A stretch of 11,996 nt of DNA from Bacteroidales bacterium (lineage in GTDB: Bacteria > Bacteroidota > Bacteroidia > Bacteroidales > Paludibacteraceae), in contig CAAGFD010000278.1 in NCBI GenBank assembly GCA_900769035.1, forward strand, positions 1-11,996, read 5' to 3'. The notes beneath the pieces are model-generated. The model saw only the letters and a list, made by a program, of their open reading frames with translations, was not told the origin of the DNA and searched no databases. Shown one piece after another: positions 1-6,886 of this stretch (position 1 is its first letter; every line of letters starts with the position of its first letter). Made by a program: the position numbers and the translations under genes.

Positions 1-727
1 ATTAAAATATGTATTGAAATCTATGGTTGTGTTTGGTATAAAGGTAGCATTTGATGTTGATAATTTAATTATTCTGTCTAATGCACGGTTCGTAATACGA
101 TTGCCTCTACCATATTTCTCTAATCCAAATAAGAACCAGCGGTTGTTGAATTTCTTTTACATGGTATGGATGGATAGTAATTTTTCGTTCTCTTCCTTTA
201 TAACTACAATATTGTAGTAGAAGAGGTTGATGATTTATGGTGGCGTCAATAATAGGAGATAAAAACTTTAATCCTTTTAGCTGTTCGTTTTGCTCAAAGG
301 CTATATAATTTTCCTTATTCGCCTTGACACCAAAGCGGTATTCGAGATTTGAAATCACTTCTTCTAACCAAGCGTTGCCGGGAATGCCTCTGAAACGGCC
401 AAGCATCTCTATGGTAGAACGAAGCTTTACGACTTCCTCGTTACTCAAATCATTGTTGAAAATAGAAAAGTTTGGGTCGGAATAGCGATAGTAACATTTT
501 TTGCCGTCATAAGGGATGGCTTCAATTGGAGCATCATAAGATACACTATCTTTCATGTATGAAATATCAGCCCGTATTTGGCGAAGACTAACTGTTTTAC
601 CATACATATCAAGAAAAGCCTCGTTGACTTTGTCAACAAGTTCATCAATGTCGAAATAGTGGTGGCGGTCACTGAAACAACGGTCTAATATTCTATAGCG
701 TAAAAGTGCATTCTTATTTACCGGCAT
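1..727 (-). pseudogene. WYL-domain transcriptional regulator, frameshifted and cut by the left edge
   Basis: The readable first part (727 down to 107, 206 codons) has an N-terminal helix-turn-helix region (about residues 8-75), a linker, and the start of a WYL domain from about residue 150, with HPYHVK at 186-191. After that the frame gives nonsense (EIQQPLVLIWIREIW) and stops. Moving the frame by one base near 148-158, within the T-runs of tttctttt, restores a typical WYL core, FNNRWFLFGLEKYG then NRALDRI, which stays open for 50 codons to base 1. One extra base therefore separates two good halves. The mutation is recent, or is a sequencing error in a homopolymer. WYL proteins are DNA-binding regulators thought to sense a ligand, often nucleic-acid related, through the WYL fold. 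The start at 727 is 24 bases after the TIGR04076 gene, so the two are probably co-transcribed. Target unknown. Confidence 0.85.
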
Positions 728-751
728 AACTTGATAGTAATAATTCTTAAT

Positions 752-1054
752 CTAATCAATCACTGAAATATAAAAACTTACCGGTCGAAACCCATCATTA
801 CAACTGATCATTGCGCTATAGGGATTTTTCATCCAACCATCAAAAAAGTTTCCTTCTCCGCGAGATAGCGCTTCAACAAATTCTTTCATTGACTTCCATG
901 CTTCAAGACATAGGCCTTTTGGGCATTTACCATCAATACTAATCCATGTTTGACCTTCATGAATATCACATGCGTGCTCTATGGGATTTTCATATTGATC
1001 AATCAAGTCGAAATGTTGAATCTTTTTTACGGCTGTAATCTTTACTTTTCTCAT
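752..1054 (-). CDS. TIGR04076 family protein (function unknown)
   Basis: A small protein of 100 residues, soluble, with no signal peptide or membrane segment. It begins MRKVKITAVKK and has the family landmarks as I recall them: a YENPIEHACD segment, an EGQ turn, a cysteine-containing GKCPKGLC segment, an acidic/aromatic FDGWMKNP segment, and a C-terminal MISCNDGFRPVSFYI block. Cysteines lie at residues 29, 44, 49 and 85; their spacing could suit metal or redox chemistry, but this is only inference. No biochemical function is known to me for this family. It follows mnmE after a 78-base gap and precedes the WYL regulator by 24 bases, so it may share regulation with that regulator. The start at 1054 matches the usual family N-terminus. 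Confidence 0.85.
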   Translation of the reverse strand: MRKVKITAVKKIQHFDLIDQYENPIEHACDIHEGQTWISIDGKCPKGLCLEAWKSMKEFVEALSRGEGNFFDGWMKNPYSAMISCNDGFRPVSFYISVID

Positions 1055-1132
1055 TTATTTAGCCATTAATTATTGGAAGATGCAAATTGTTGATTTTCAG
1101 TATTATGAGTTCTCTTTGTCTTTTTTTATATT

Positions 1133-2539
1133 TTATTTTCCGATGCAGAATTTAGAAAATATATTAGATAATACTTCCGGGGTAGTAATTTCTCCACCTG
1201 TTATTTCGGCTAAATGGAAAATAGTTTCTCTGACGTCCTGTGCTATAAAATCCGATGGAATATTATTTTCTAATCCATCAATGATTCTTTGTATGGATTC
1301 TTGTGCGTGCGATAAGGCTTCGTAATGACGCATATTACTGATTATTATGTCGTTATTGCCATAATTGTCGAGCCCTGCTTTGTCGTATAGCGTAGTGCGC
1401 AGTGATTCTGTATTTAGTTCGTTTTTAGCGGATATTTCTATAATCTCGTAGTTTGTATCTACCAATTCTTTGTGTATCGTTTCTATCTGCTGTTGAGTTG
1501 CTATATCTATTTTGTTAATTACTGCGATTATTATTTTGCCACTATTTTGCAAGTGATGTTTGATTTTGTTAATCTCTTCCGTAGCAAAATTACTACTATC
1601 TATTACCCAAATTACTATTTGAGAGTGTGTTATAGCATTATAACTCCGCTCTATTCCTATTTTTTCAATAGAGTCATCGGTGTTGCGAATGCCGGCAGTG
1701 TCTAAAAATCTAAATGTTATTCCATTGATATTTATTACATCTTCTATAATATCACGTGTAGTGCCGGGAATGTCACTGACAATTGCTTTTTCTTCTCCTA
1801 TTAGATGATTTAGTAATGTGGATTTTCCTACATTTGTATTTCCAATAATTGATACCGGAATACCGTTTTTAATAGCATTACCTATTGAAAATGACGCTGT
1901 TAATTTAGTTACTTCAGTGTATAACTCTTTTGTTATTTTAATAATCTCACTTCTGTCGGCAAATTCAAGTTCTTCGTGATCACCAAAATCTAATTCAAGT
2001 TCTAATAACGATACCAAATGCAATAATTTGTCTCTTAGCTCTGCCAATTTTGATGAGAATACACCTTTCATTTGGTTCATAGCTACAGTATGTGCCACTT
2101 TGGATTGAGAGTTTATCAAGTCAGCAACAGCTTCTGCTTGTGATAAATCCATCTTCCCGTTTATGAATGCTCGTTGTGTAAATTCTCCGGCATTTGCTAA
2201 TCTACAACCATTGTCGATCAATATATTAAGTATACGTTGTTGAATATATATTGAGCCGTGGCATGATATTTCTACAACGTCTTCTCCCGTGAATGAATGT
2301 GGAGCACGAAATATTGTAGTTAATACTTTATCTATTTCTTCTCCTTGATGGAAAATTGTGCCATAAATAGCTTGATATGCTTTGGCTGATTCAATGCAGA
2401 GACTCTTTTTTATTGGCTTAAATATCACAGATGCTATGTTAATTGCTTGCTTGCCACTTATACGTACAACAGCTATTCCTCCTACTCCTGGAGCAGTGGA
2501 AATAGCTGCTATAGTATCATCATTCGGATGATTTATCAT
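1133..2539 (-). CDS. mnmE: tRNA uridine-5-carboxymethylaminomethyl(34) synthesis GTPase MnmE
   Basis: MnmE (TrmE) works with MnmG to install the carboxymethylaminomethyl group on wobble uridine 34 of certain tRNAs, using a folate one-carbon donor and GTP hydrolysis. The 468-residue protein is full length. The N-terminal folate-binding domain begins DTIAAISTAPGVGGIAVVRISG. The central helical domain carries an inserted G domain: G1 GNTNVGKS (233-240), G2 threonines in PGTTRD (258-263), G3 DTAG (280-283), G4 NKID (342-345), G5 SAK (370-372). The C-terminus is FCIGK, with the conserved cysteine at 465 expected by the active site. The start lies 9 bases after the uridine phosphorylase stop, which suggests translation from one transcript. 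No defect is visible. Confidence 0.98.
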   Translation of the reverse strand: MINHPNDDTIAAISTAPGVGGIAVVRISGKQAINIASVIFKPIKKSLCIESAKAYQAIYGTIFHQGEEIDKVLTTIFRAPHSFTGEDVVEISCHGSIYIQQRILNILIDNGCRLANAGEFTQRAFINGKMDLSQAEAVADLINSQSKVAHTVAMNQMKGVFSSKLAELRDKLLHLVSLLELELDFGDHEELEFADRSEIIKITKELYTEVTKLTASFSIGNAIKNGIPVSIIGNTNVGKSTLLNHLIGEEKAIVSDIPGTTRDIIEDVININGITFRFLDTAGIRNTDDSIEKIGIERSYNAITHSQIVIWVIDSSNFATEEINKIKHHLQNSGKIIIAVINKIDIATQQQIETIHKELVDTNYEIIEISAKNELNTESLRTTLYDKAGLDNYGNNDIIISNMRHYEALSHAQESIQRIIDGLENNIPSDFIAQDVRETIFHLAEITGGEITTPEVLSNIFSKFCIGK

Positions 2540-2548
2540 ATATTTATT

Positions 2549-3418
2549 TTATATTCTGTCTAATACAATTTTTACTAATTCTTCCATCGATCCTTTGTAT
2601 TCCGTATTCATGTTTTTACTTACACGTCCGGCAATAATTGCACATACAGTCATTGCTTTGTGACCTAATAGCGCACTCATTCCTGCAAGGGCGGAACTCT
2701 CCATTTCGAAGTTTGTTATTACTCTTCCTTTATAGTTGAATGACATAATTTTGCTATTTAGGTCTGTATCAACCGGTTTTGCTCTTACGTACCTACCTTG
2801 CGGACCATAAAATCCAGGTGCGGAAATAGTAATGCCTTTTACCATATCAAATCCTATTCGCTCTACTAAATCTTTGTCGGCATGAACAAAATATGGTGCT
2901 GCCAATCGACGTCCGAATTGTGTGTGGTCGCAAAATGCTCTTTCCATCTCTAAATCGAAAACACCTTCAGGTACACAATAATAATTTAATAAACCATCAA
3001 AACCTATAGACATTTCAGAAACCACATAACTTCCTATAGGACAAATCGGTTGTAAGCCACCGGATGTTCCTACTCTTACCATAGTTAATGTTGTGTGTTC
3101 TTTTTTCTCTTCTCTAGTTGCAAAATCTATATTTACCAAAGCATCCAACTCTGTTATCACAATATCTATGTTGTCACACCCGATGCCATGAGACACACAT
3201 GATATTCGTTTTCCTTTGTACGTGCCTGTGATAGTATGAAATTCCCTATTTGATATTTCACATTCTATTTCATCAAAATATTTAGCTACCATAGTAACTC
3301 TATTTGGGTCGCCTACCAATATAATAGTTGTAGCTAATTGTTCCGGTTTTATATGTAGATGAAAGATACTTCCATCTCCGTTTATAATCAGTTCTGAGGC
3401 TTCTATTTTTCTTTCCAT
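2549..3418 (-). CDS. udp: uridine phosphorylase / nucleoside phosphorylase (PNP/UDP family)
   Basis: Cleaves a nucleoside, most likely uridine, with phosphate to give the free base and ribose-1-phosphate in pyrimidine salvage. The protein has 289 residues and appears cytosolic. Family motifs are GDPNR (36-40) near the phosphate site, VRVGTSGGLQ (115-124) with the phosphate-binding arginine, and NFEMESSAL (236-244), whose EME binds ribose. FYGPQGRY (203-210) contains a Gln and an Arg in the positions that read uracil in uridine phosphorylases, which favours uridine over purines. It is somewhat longer than the E. coli enzyme (about 253 residues), as in many Bacteroidales homologues. It lies 49 bases after trmN6, with a TATATTTG -7-like element in the gap, and 9 bases before mnmE. 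Substrate choice is inferred. Confidence 0.9.
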   Translation of the reverse strand: MERKIEASELIINGDGSIFHLHIKPEQLATTIILVGDPNRVTMVAKYFDEIECEISNREFHTITGTYKGKRISCVSHGIGCDNIDIVITELDALVNIDFATREEKKEHTTLTMVRVGTSGGLQPICPIGSYVVSEMSIGFDGLLNYYCVPEGVFDLEMERAFCDHTQFGRRLAAPYFVHADKDLVERIGFDMVKGITISAPGFYGPQGRYVRAKPVDTDLNSKIMSFNYKGRVITNFEMESSALAGMSALLGHKAMTVCAIIAGRVSKNMNTEYKGSMEELVKIVLDRI

Positions 3419-3438
3419 ATTATAATTCTTTTTATTTG

Positions 3439-3446
3439 CAAATATA
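3439..3446 (-). promoter_or_regulatory. possible Bacteroidota -7 element upstream of the uridine phosphorylase gene
   Basis: On the minus strand this reads TATATTTG, a match to the TAnnTTTG -7 consensus. It would start a very short leader ahead of the ATG at 3418. I see no good -33 TTG at the usual distance, so it is a weak internal promoter candidate at best; read-through from tadA-trmN6 could suffice. Confidence 0.35.
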
Positions 3447-3467
3447 CAAAATTAATTTGTTTATGAC

Positions 3468-4211
3468 TTACATATTGAAATAAAAATCTTTTGTCAAAGA
3501 AATAAAATCGTCAGTGTAATTGTGTCTGCTATTTTCTATAACAAGTGTATCCGAATGTTGTTGTATATCATCAACTTTTGTGATAGTAATACTATTTATG
3601 GTTGCCGGTTGTTTTATTAATTCTATTAGCATTCTTTTTGGTTGGGATGTTGGAGTAGGGTATACTTCCGTTATTCTGTTTAAAATGAAATTGAATTCGG
3701 TGGATAACTTTATAAATAGTTTTCCCTCTTCATATGGTAGGATTACTGACAACGAACCATTGTCTGATAATAAATTGTGCGAATGGTATAATAAATCGTT
3801 GTAGGATAACGTATTTGTGTGTCGTGCATTAGTGCGTTGTTGCTTAGGACATTGGAGCGAATTATTGAAATATGGAGGGTTGCTTATAATAAAATCATAG
3901 ACTTTTGTAGTGTTATATTCTTGAAGTGACTTGTTAATAGCATTTAACCGATGTTTCCAAGGCGAGTTTCTGAAATTTTCTTCCGCTTCGCAAACAGATT
4001 CTTGGTCAATATCAATTGCATCTATTGTTACCTCCGGATATCGTTGTGCAATGATTAAAGAAATTACTCCGCAACCGGTTCCTACTTCTAATGCACTTGT
4101 GCTTGAAGTATTTATACGTACCCATGTTCCTAATAGTACTGCATCGGTACCTACTTTCATTGAAGATTTATCTTGTTTTACATCAAATTGTTTAAAATGA
4201 AATATACTCAT
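3468..4211 (-). CDS. trmN6: tRNA1(Val) (adenine(37)-N6)-methyltransferase
   Basis: A SAM-dependent methyltransferase of the TrmN6/YfiC family, which methylates N6 of adenosine 37, next to the anticodon of tRNA-Val. The 247 residues are close to the family length. Visible landmarks are FKQFDVKQDKSSMKVGTDAVLLG (residues 6-28, the family N-terminal signature), the SAM-binding loop EVGTGCG (42-48), an acidic motif-II residue in DAIDID (64-69), the catalytic NPPYF (111-115) typical of N6-adenine methyltransferases, and the C-terminal YTDDFISLTKDFY. Its ATG overlaps the tadA stop (ATGA on the minus strand, 4208-4211), so the two are probably translationally coupled. The substrate is assigned by family similarity. 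Confidence 0.93.
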   Translation of the reverse strand: MSIFHFKQFDVKQDKSSMKVGTDAVLLGTWVRINTSSTSALEVGTGCGVISLIIAQRYPEVTIDAIDIDQESVCEAEENFRNSPWKHRLNAINKSLQEYNTTKVYDFIISNPPYFNNSLQCPKQQRTNARHTNTLSYNDLLYHSHNLLSDNGSLSVILPYEEGKLFIKLSTEFNFILNRITEVYPTPTSQPKRMLIELIKQPATINSITITKVDDIQQHSDTLVIENSRHNYTDDFISLTKDFYFNM

Positions 4212-4642
4212 TTCCGTTTGTTTTTAAAGAAGTTTTGAAGTAATGTTAGTGCTTCATTACTCATAATCCCTTTTGTTACTGTAGTTTTTGGATGTAATAA
4301 AGAGGGTGAATAATTACTATATCCTCTTTTGGGGTCATCGGCTCCATATACTATTTTAGATATTTGGCACCAAGCAAGAGCACCGGCACACATAATGCAT
4401 GGTTCTAATGTTACGTATAGCGTACAATTGGTTAAATATTTTCCTCCTATTTTATTCGTTGCAGATGTAATTGCTTGCATTTCAGCATGGGCTGTAGTGT
4501 CGTTAAGTGTCTCTGTTAGATTATGTGCCCGTGCTATAATTTTATCATTGCATACTATAATTGCTCCAACCGGTACTTCTCCCTCTTCATATGCCTTTTC
4601 AGCTTCCAAGAGGGCTTGTTTCATAAAATAATTATCATCCAT
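4208..4642 (-). CDS. tadA: tRNA-specific adenosine deaminase TadA
   Basis: Deaminates adenosine 34 to inosine in the anticodon of tRNA-Arg(ACG), widening wobble decoding. The 144-residue protein has the zinc-dependent deaminase fold: HAE at 52-54 (zinc ligand and catalytic glutamate) and PCIMC at 81-85 (two zinc cysteines). GEVPVGAIIV (21-30) and ARAHN (37-41) are typical of TadA. The C-terminal helix NFFKNKRK matches the usual basic end. A general nucleoside or guanine deaminase is the alternative, but the length, these motifs and the overlap with trmN6 favour TadA. It is the first gene of the leftward cluster, with a TAACTTTG -7 element 23 bases upstream of the start. Confidence 0.95.
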   Translation of the reverse strand: MDDNYFMKQALLEAEKAYEEGEVPVGAIIVCNDKIIARAHNLTETLNDTTAHAEMQAITSATNKIGGKYLTNCTLYVTLEPCIMCAGALAWCQISKIVYGADDPKRGYSNYSPSLLHPKTTVTKGIMSNEALTLLQNFFKNKRK

Positions 4643-4664
4643 CTTTGTTAAATTTTTTGATTTA

Positions 4665-4672
4665 CAAAGTTA
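4665..4672 (-). promoter_or_regulatory. probable -7 element of the tadA promoter
   Basis: Reads TAACTTTG on the minus strand, matching the Bacteroidota TAnnTTTG consensus, 22 bases before the tadA ATG. That spacing implies a short leader, which is common in this phylum. The -33 region is AT-rich without a clear TTG. As the first gene of the leftward cluster, tadA needs a promoter here. Confidence 0.5.
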
Positions 4673-4741
4673 CAATAAAAATAGTAGAGTACTTAATTAA
4701 ATGTTATTTAATTTTGAGAAATATCATTTTCTATTTTTTTG

Positions 4742-4867
4742 CTGCATGTGGTCCTAACAGCACAACAGACTTTGCTTTCTGCCATACTTTCCGCTATCGA
4801 AGATCGTTTATCAGAATTGCTAGGAGTAGTGTCGCTTTATCATGCACTCGGTGGGGGTATTAAATAA
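4742..4867 (+). pseudogene. C-terminal relic of an RND efflux outer-membrane factor (TolC/OprM/NodT type)
   Basis: In the frame ending at the TAA at 4865-4867, about 41 codons read LHVVLTAQQTLL, then DRLSELLGVVSLYHALGGG and IK. This closely resembles the conserved last helix of outer-membrane efflux factors: the family pattern is roughly VLxAQxxLLxA, a helix, then VxLYxALGGGW. Upstream the frame stays open only to 4718, where the DNA becomes AT-rich and does not resemble the family; there is no start codon and no N-terminal part, so most of the gene (normally about 450 residues) is gone. By my count 55 of 120 bases in 4742-4861 are G/C, against 9 of 60 just upstream. Such factors normally partner an RND pump and a membrane-fusion protein, neither of which is present. 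Plus-strand frame 4645-4863 over the same bases is a shadow. Confidence 0.68.
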
Positions 4868-4975
4868 TTATATACATATATATATTGAATAACAAATGCT
4901 CATATTCATCATAATAGTTGGTAATAGACTAATTACTTCCGGAGTGGAGTAGTAAAAAGCAACTTCATCATATTA

Positions 4976-5002
4976 TTGTTTCAAATATTTTTTGTACCTT
5001 TG
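4976..5002 (+). promoter_or_regulatory. fabH promoter (Bacteroidota -33/-7 type)
   Basis: TACCTTTG at 4995-5002 matches TAnnTTTG exactly and is followed by CA. A TTG at 4976-4978 is a possible -33 element, although the 16-base spacing is slightly short of the usual range. Transcription from here would give a leader of about 80 bases containing the inverted repeat at 5014-5064. Confidence 0.6.
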
Positions 5003-5013
5003 CAATCTGATGG

Positions 5014-5064
5014 AATTGCACAATTAAAATATAGTGGTGATTCAGTGTAAAATATTGTGCGATT
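5014..5064 (+). promoter_or_regulatory. inverted repeat / stem-loop in the fabH leader
   Basis: AATTGCACAAT (5014-5024) pairs with ATTGTGCGATT (5054-5064). As RNA this is an unbroken 11-bp stem with one U-G pair (5017 with 5061), enclosing a 29-base loop. It lies between the promoter and the fabH ATG, has no U-tract, and so is not a terminator. It could be an RNA structure controlling translation or stability, or a DNA operator for a dimeric regulator. It is seen directly; its function is inferred. Confidence 0.5.
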
Positions 5065-5089
5065 GATGTTTAATTGAATTTTTATAAAC

Positions 5090-6094
5090 ATGATTGAAAA
5101 TAAAGTTAGAGCGGCAATAACCGCTGTTGAGGCATATTTGCCTGATTATGTTCTTACTAATGATGAATTAAGCCATATGGTAGATACCTCGGATGAATGG
5201 ATAATGACTCGCGTAGGTATCAAAGAAAGAAGAATATTAAAAAAAGAAGATGCCGGAATGACGTATATGGCAATTAAGGCAGTTAAGGCTTTATTAGAAA
5301 AAAATAATATAGATCCTTCTGAAATAGGCGCTCTTATCTGTTCTACTGTAACTCCGGATATGGTGTTCCCTTCTTCTGCTGCTATTATTTCTAAGGCTTG
5401 TGGTATTGAGGATGCTATGTCTTTTGATATGAATGTCGGTTGCGCAGGATTCATACATGCTTGTAAAACCGCCTCTTTATATATAGAAAGTGGCTTTTGT
5501 AAAAAATTTATCGTATGTAGCGGTGAGAAGATGTCTTCTATTATCGATTATACCGATCGTAATACATGTCCATTATTTGGTGATGGTGCTGCTGCTGTTC
5601 TTTTAGAGCCTTGTGCCGATGGAAATGGTTTGCAAGATGCTATTCTTCGTTCTAATGGTATTGGAAAAGAGTATCTTCATATGGTTGCAGGTGGTTCTTT
5701 ACATCCGGCTTCTCACGAAACTGTAGACAAACGACAACATTTTGTTTATCAAGATGGAAAAAACGTTTTCAAATGGGCTGTAAGCAAAATGGCTGACGTG
5801 TCCTGCGAAATAATGGAACGCAATAACCTTAGTCCTGATGATGTTTATTTTTTACCTCATCAAGCAAATCTTCGTATTATCGAGGCTGTAGGTAAAAGAA
5901 TGGGTATAAAAGAAGATAGAGTATTGGTAAATATTCAAACAAGAGCTAATACATCTTCTGCTACTATTCCTATTCTATTATGGGATAATAAACATATGTT
6001 CTTGAAGGGCGATAATCTTATTCTCTCTTCTTTTGGTGCCGGTTTTGCCTGGGGGTCTCTTTGGATAAAATGGGCTGTGGATAATATGAAATGA
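5090..6094 (+). CDS. fabH: beta-ketoacyl-[acyl-carrier-protein] synthase III
   Basis: Condenses an acyl-CoA primer with malonyl-ACP to start fatty-acid chains. The 334 residues match the family length. The N-terminal half carries the signature TNDELSHMVDTSDEWIMTRVG. The catalytic triad is visible: Cys118 in NVGCAGF, His257 in PHQAN, and Asn287 in ANTSSATIP. GDGAAAVLLEP (164-174) and the C-terminal SFGAGFAWGSLWIKW are typical of FabH. NTSSATIP in place of the commoner NTSAATIP or NTSGATLP is a mild divergence. It stands alone rather than beside rpmF or plsX, as FabH often does, so it might be a second FabH-like enzyme with a different primer preference; this cannot be decided here. Promoter and stem-loop lie upstream, a strong terminator downstream. 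The start has no Shine-Dalgarno sequence, usual for this phylum. Confidence 0.93.
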   Translation: MIENKVRAAITAVEAYLPDYVLTNDELSHMVDTSDEWIMTRVGIKERRILKKEDAGMTYMAIKAVKALLEKNNIDPSEIGALICSTVTPDMVFPSSAAIISKACGIEDAMSFDMNVGCAGFIHACKTASLYIESGFCKKFIVCSGEKMSSIIDYTDRNTCPLFGDGAAAVLLEPCADGNGLQDAILRSNGIGKEYLHMVAGGSLHPASHETVDKRQHFVYQDGKNVFKWAVSKMADVSCEIMERNNLSPDDVYFLPHQANLRIIEAVGKRMGIKEDRVLVNIQTRANTSSATIPILLWDNKHMFLKGDNLILSSFGAGFAWGSLWIKWAVDNMK

Positions 6095-6120
6095 TATATA
6101 TTCATAATATTTTATAATAT

Positions 6121-6157
6121 AAAGAGATGTATCAATTTCATTGGTACATCTTTTTTT
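6121..6157 (+). terminator. intrinsic terminator after fabH
   Basis: AGATGTATCAAT (6125-6136) pairs with ATTGGTACATCT (6140-6151) across a 3-base loop. The 12-bp stem includes one U-G pair and can extend outward through flanking A/T pairs. It is followed at once by a run of seven Ts (6151-6157). It lies 30 bases after the fabH stop and only 15 bases before the response-regulator ATG. Confidence 0.88.
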
Positions 6158-6172
6158 AATTGGTAATCTATA

Positions 6173-6850
6173 ATGAAACTATTACTTGTAGAAGATGACG
6201 AAATGCTACGTAGTTCAATGTTTGAAGTACTTGTAAAACAGCATTTTGTCGTAGAAAAGGCAAAAGATTTCTATGAAGCGGAGGAAAAAATTTCTCTGTA
6301 CGAATATACATTGATTATTCTTGACCTTACTTTGCCTGGTGGAGATGGATTGGATTTGTTGTTTAAATTAAAGAAAATGAATAAAAATACTCCGGTCTTA
6401 ATTATTTCCGCTCGAAATGCTGTAGATGATAAAGTAAAAGGTCTTGATCTTGGTGCTGATGATTATTTGGCAAAGCCTTTCCATTTGGCAGAATTTGTGG
6501 CTCGTGTAAAAAGTATTATTCGTCGTAATAATAGAGCCGGTGCTGATGTTGTAGAAGTCGGTAATCTAAAGTTATTTCCAAATGAACGTGCTGTATATAT
6601 CAATGATAACATTCTTAATCTTAGTAAAAAAGAGTTTGATATAATTAGTTTCTTTGTCGAAAGAGTTGGCTTTGTAGTCTCTAAAGAATCTTTAGCAGAA
6701 GCTGTTTGGGGCGATAATATAGATCAAGTGGATAACTTTGATTTTATTTATGCTCAGATGAAAAATGTAAGAAAAAAACTTAATGAAGCAAACTCCTCTT
6801 TTATTATTAAATCAATTTATGGATTCGGCTATAAGGGAGTTGTAGATTGA
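6173..6850 (+). CDS. OmpR/PhoB-family two-component response regulator
   Basis: A 225-residue cytosolic DNA-binding regulator. The receiver domain (about 1-118) has the acidic pair D8-D9, phospho-acceptor D51 in LIILDLTLPGGDGL, S79 in IISAR, and K101 in the DYLAKPFH segment, all in canonical positions. The C-terminal winged helix (about 127-223) shows LSKKEFDIISFF and ends IIKSIYGFGYKGVV, the typical OmpR-type wing. It is followed 36 bases later by its likely partner kinase. The gap before it is short and occupied by the fabH terminator, so its own promoter is unclear; partial read-through or a promoter overlapping the hairpin are both possible. The regulon is not known from sequence, but the PepSY-like genes next to the kinase are the obvious candidates. 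Confidence 0.95.
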   Translation: MKLLLVEDDEMLRSSMFEVLVKQHFVVEKAKDFYEAEEKISLYEYTLIILDLTLPGGDGLDLLFKLKKMNKNTPVLIISARNAVDDKVKGLDLGADDYLAKPFHLAEFVARVKSIIRRNNRAGADVVEVGNLKLFPNERAVYINDNILNLSKKEFDIISFFVERVGFVVSKESLAEAVWGDNIDQVDNFDFIYAQMKNVRKKLNEANSSFIIKSIYGFGYKGVVD

Positions 6851-6886
6851 TTTTACTTCATTTCATTTCGTATAATCACTCATAAT

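Larger units (their letters stand above)
4643..5089. other. divergent intergenic spacer between tadA and fabH
   Basis: This 447-base gap holds several things listed separately: the tadA promoter on the left, a decayed C-terminal efflux-gene fragment (4742-4867), the fabH promoter and a leader stem-loop on the right. The stretch 4643-4740 is extremely AT-rich (9 G/C in 4681-4740 by my count) and otherwise empty. The stretch 4868-4975 includes a TATATACATATATATA simple run, and I recognise no gene, tRNA or terminator there. No intact gene is supported anywhere in the gap. Confidence 0.7.

Noticed and set aside
4645..4863. Plus-strand open frame of 72 codons in the tadA-fabH spacer
   Set aside because: It has no protein-like character and covers the efflux relic in a different frame; the frame ending at 4867 is the one resembling a known family.
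4868..4885. TATATACATATATATA run
   Set aside because: Simple low-complexity AT sequence with no array or origin features.
5146..5454. Minus-strand open frame of 102 codons inside fabH
   Set aside because: It is a shadow of the fabH coding sequence; the plus-strand frame holds every catalytic motif.
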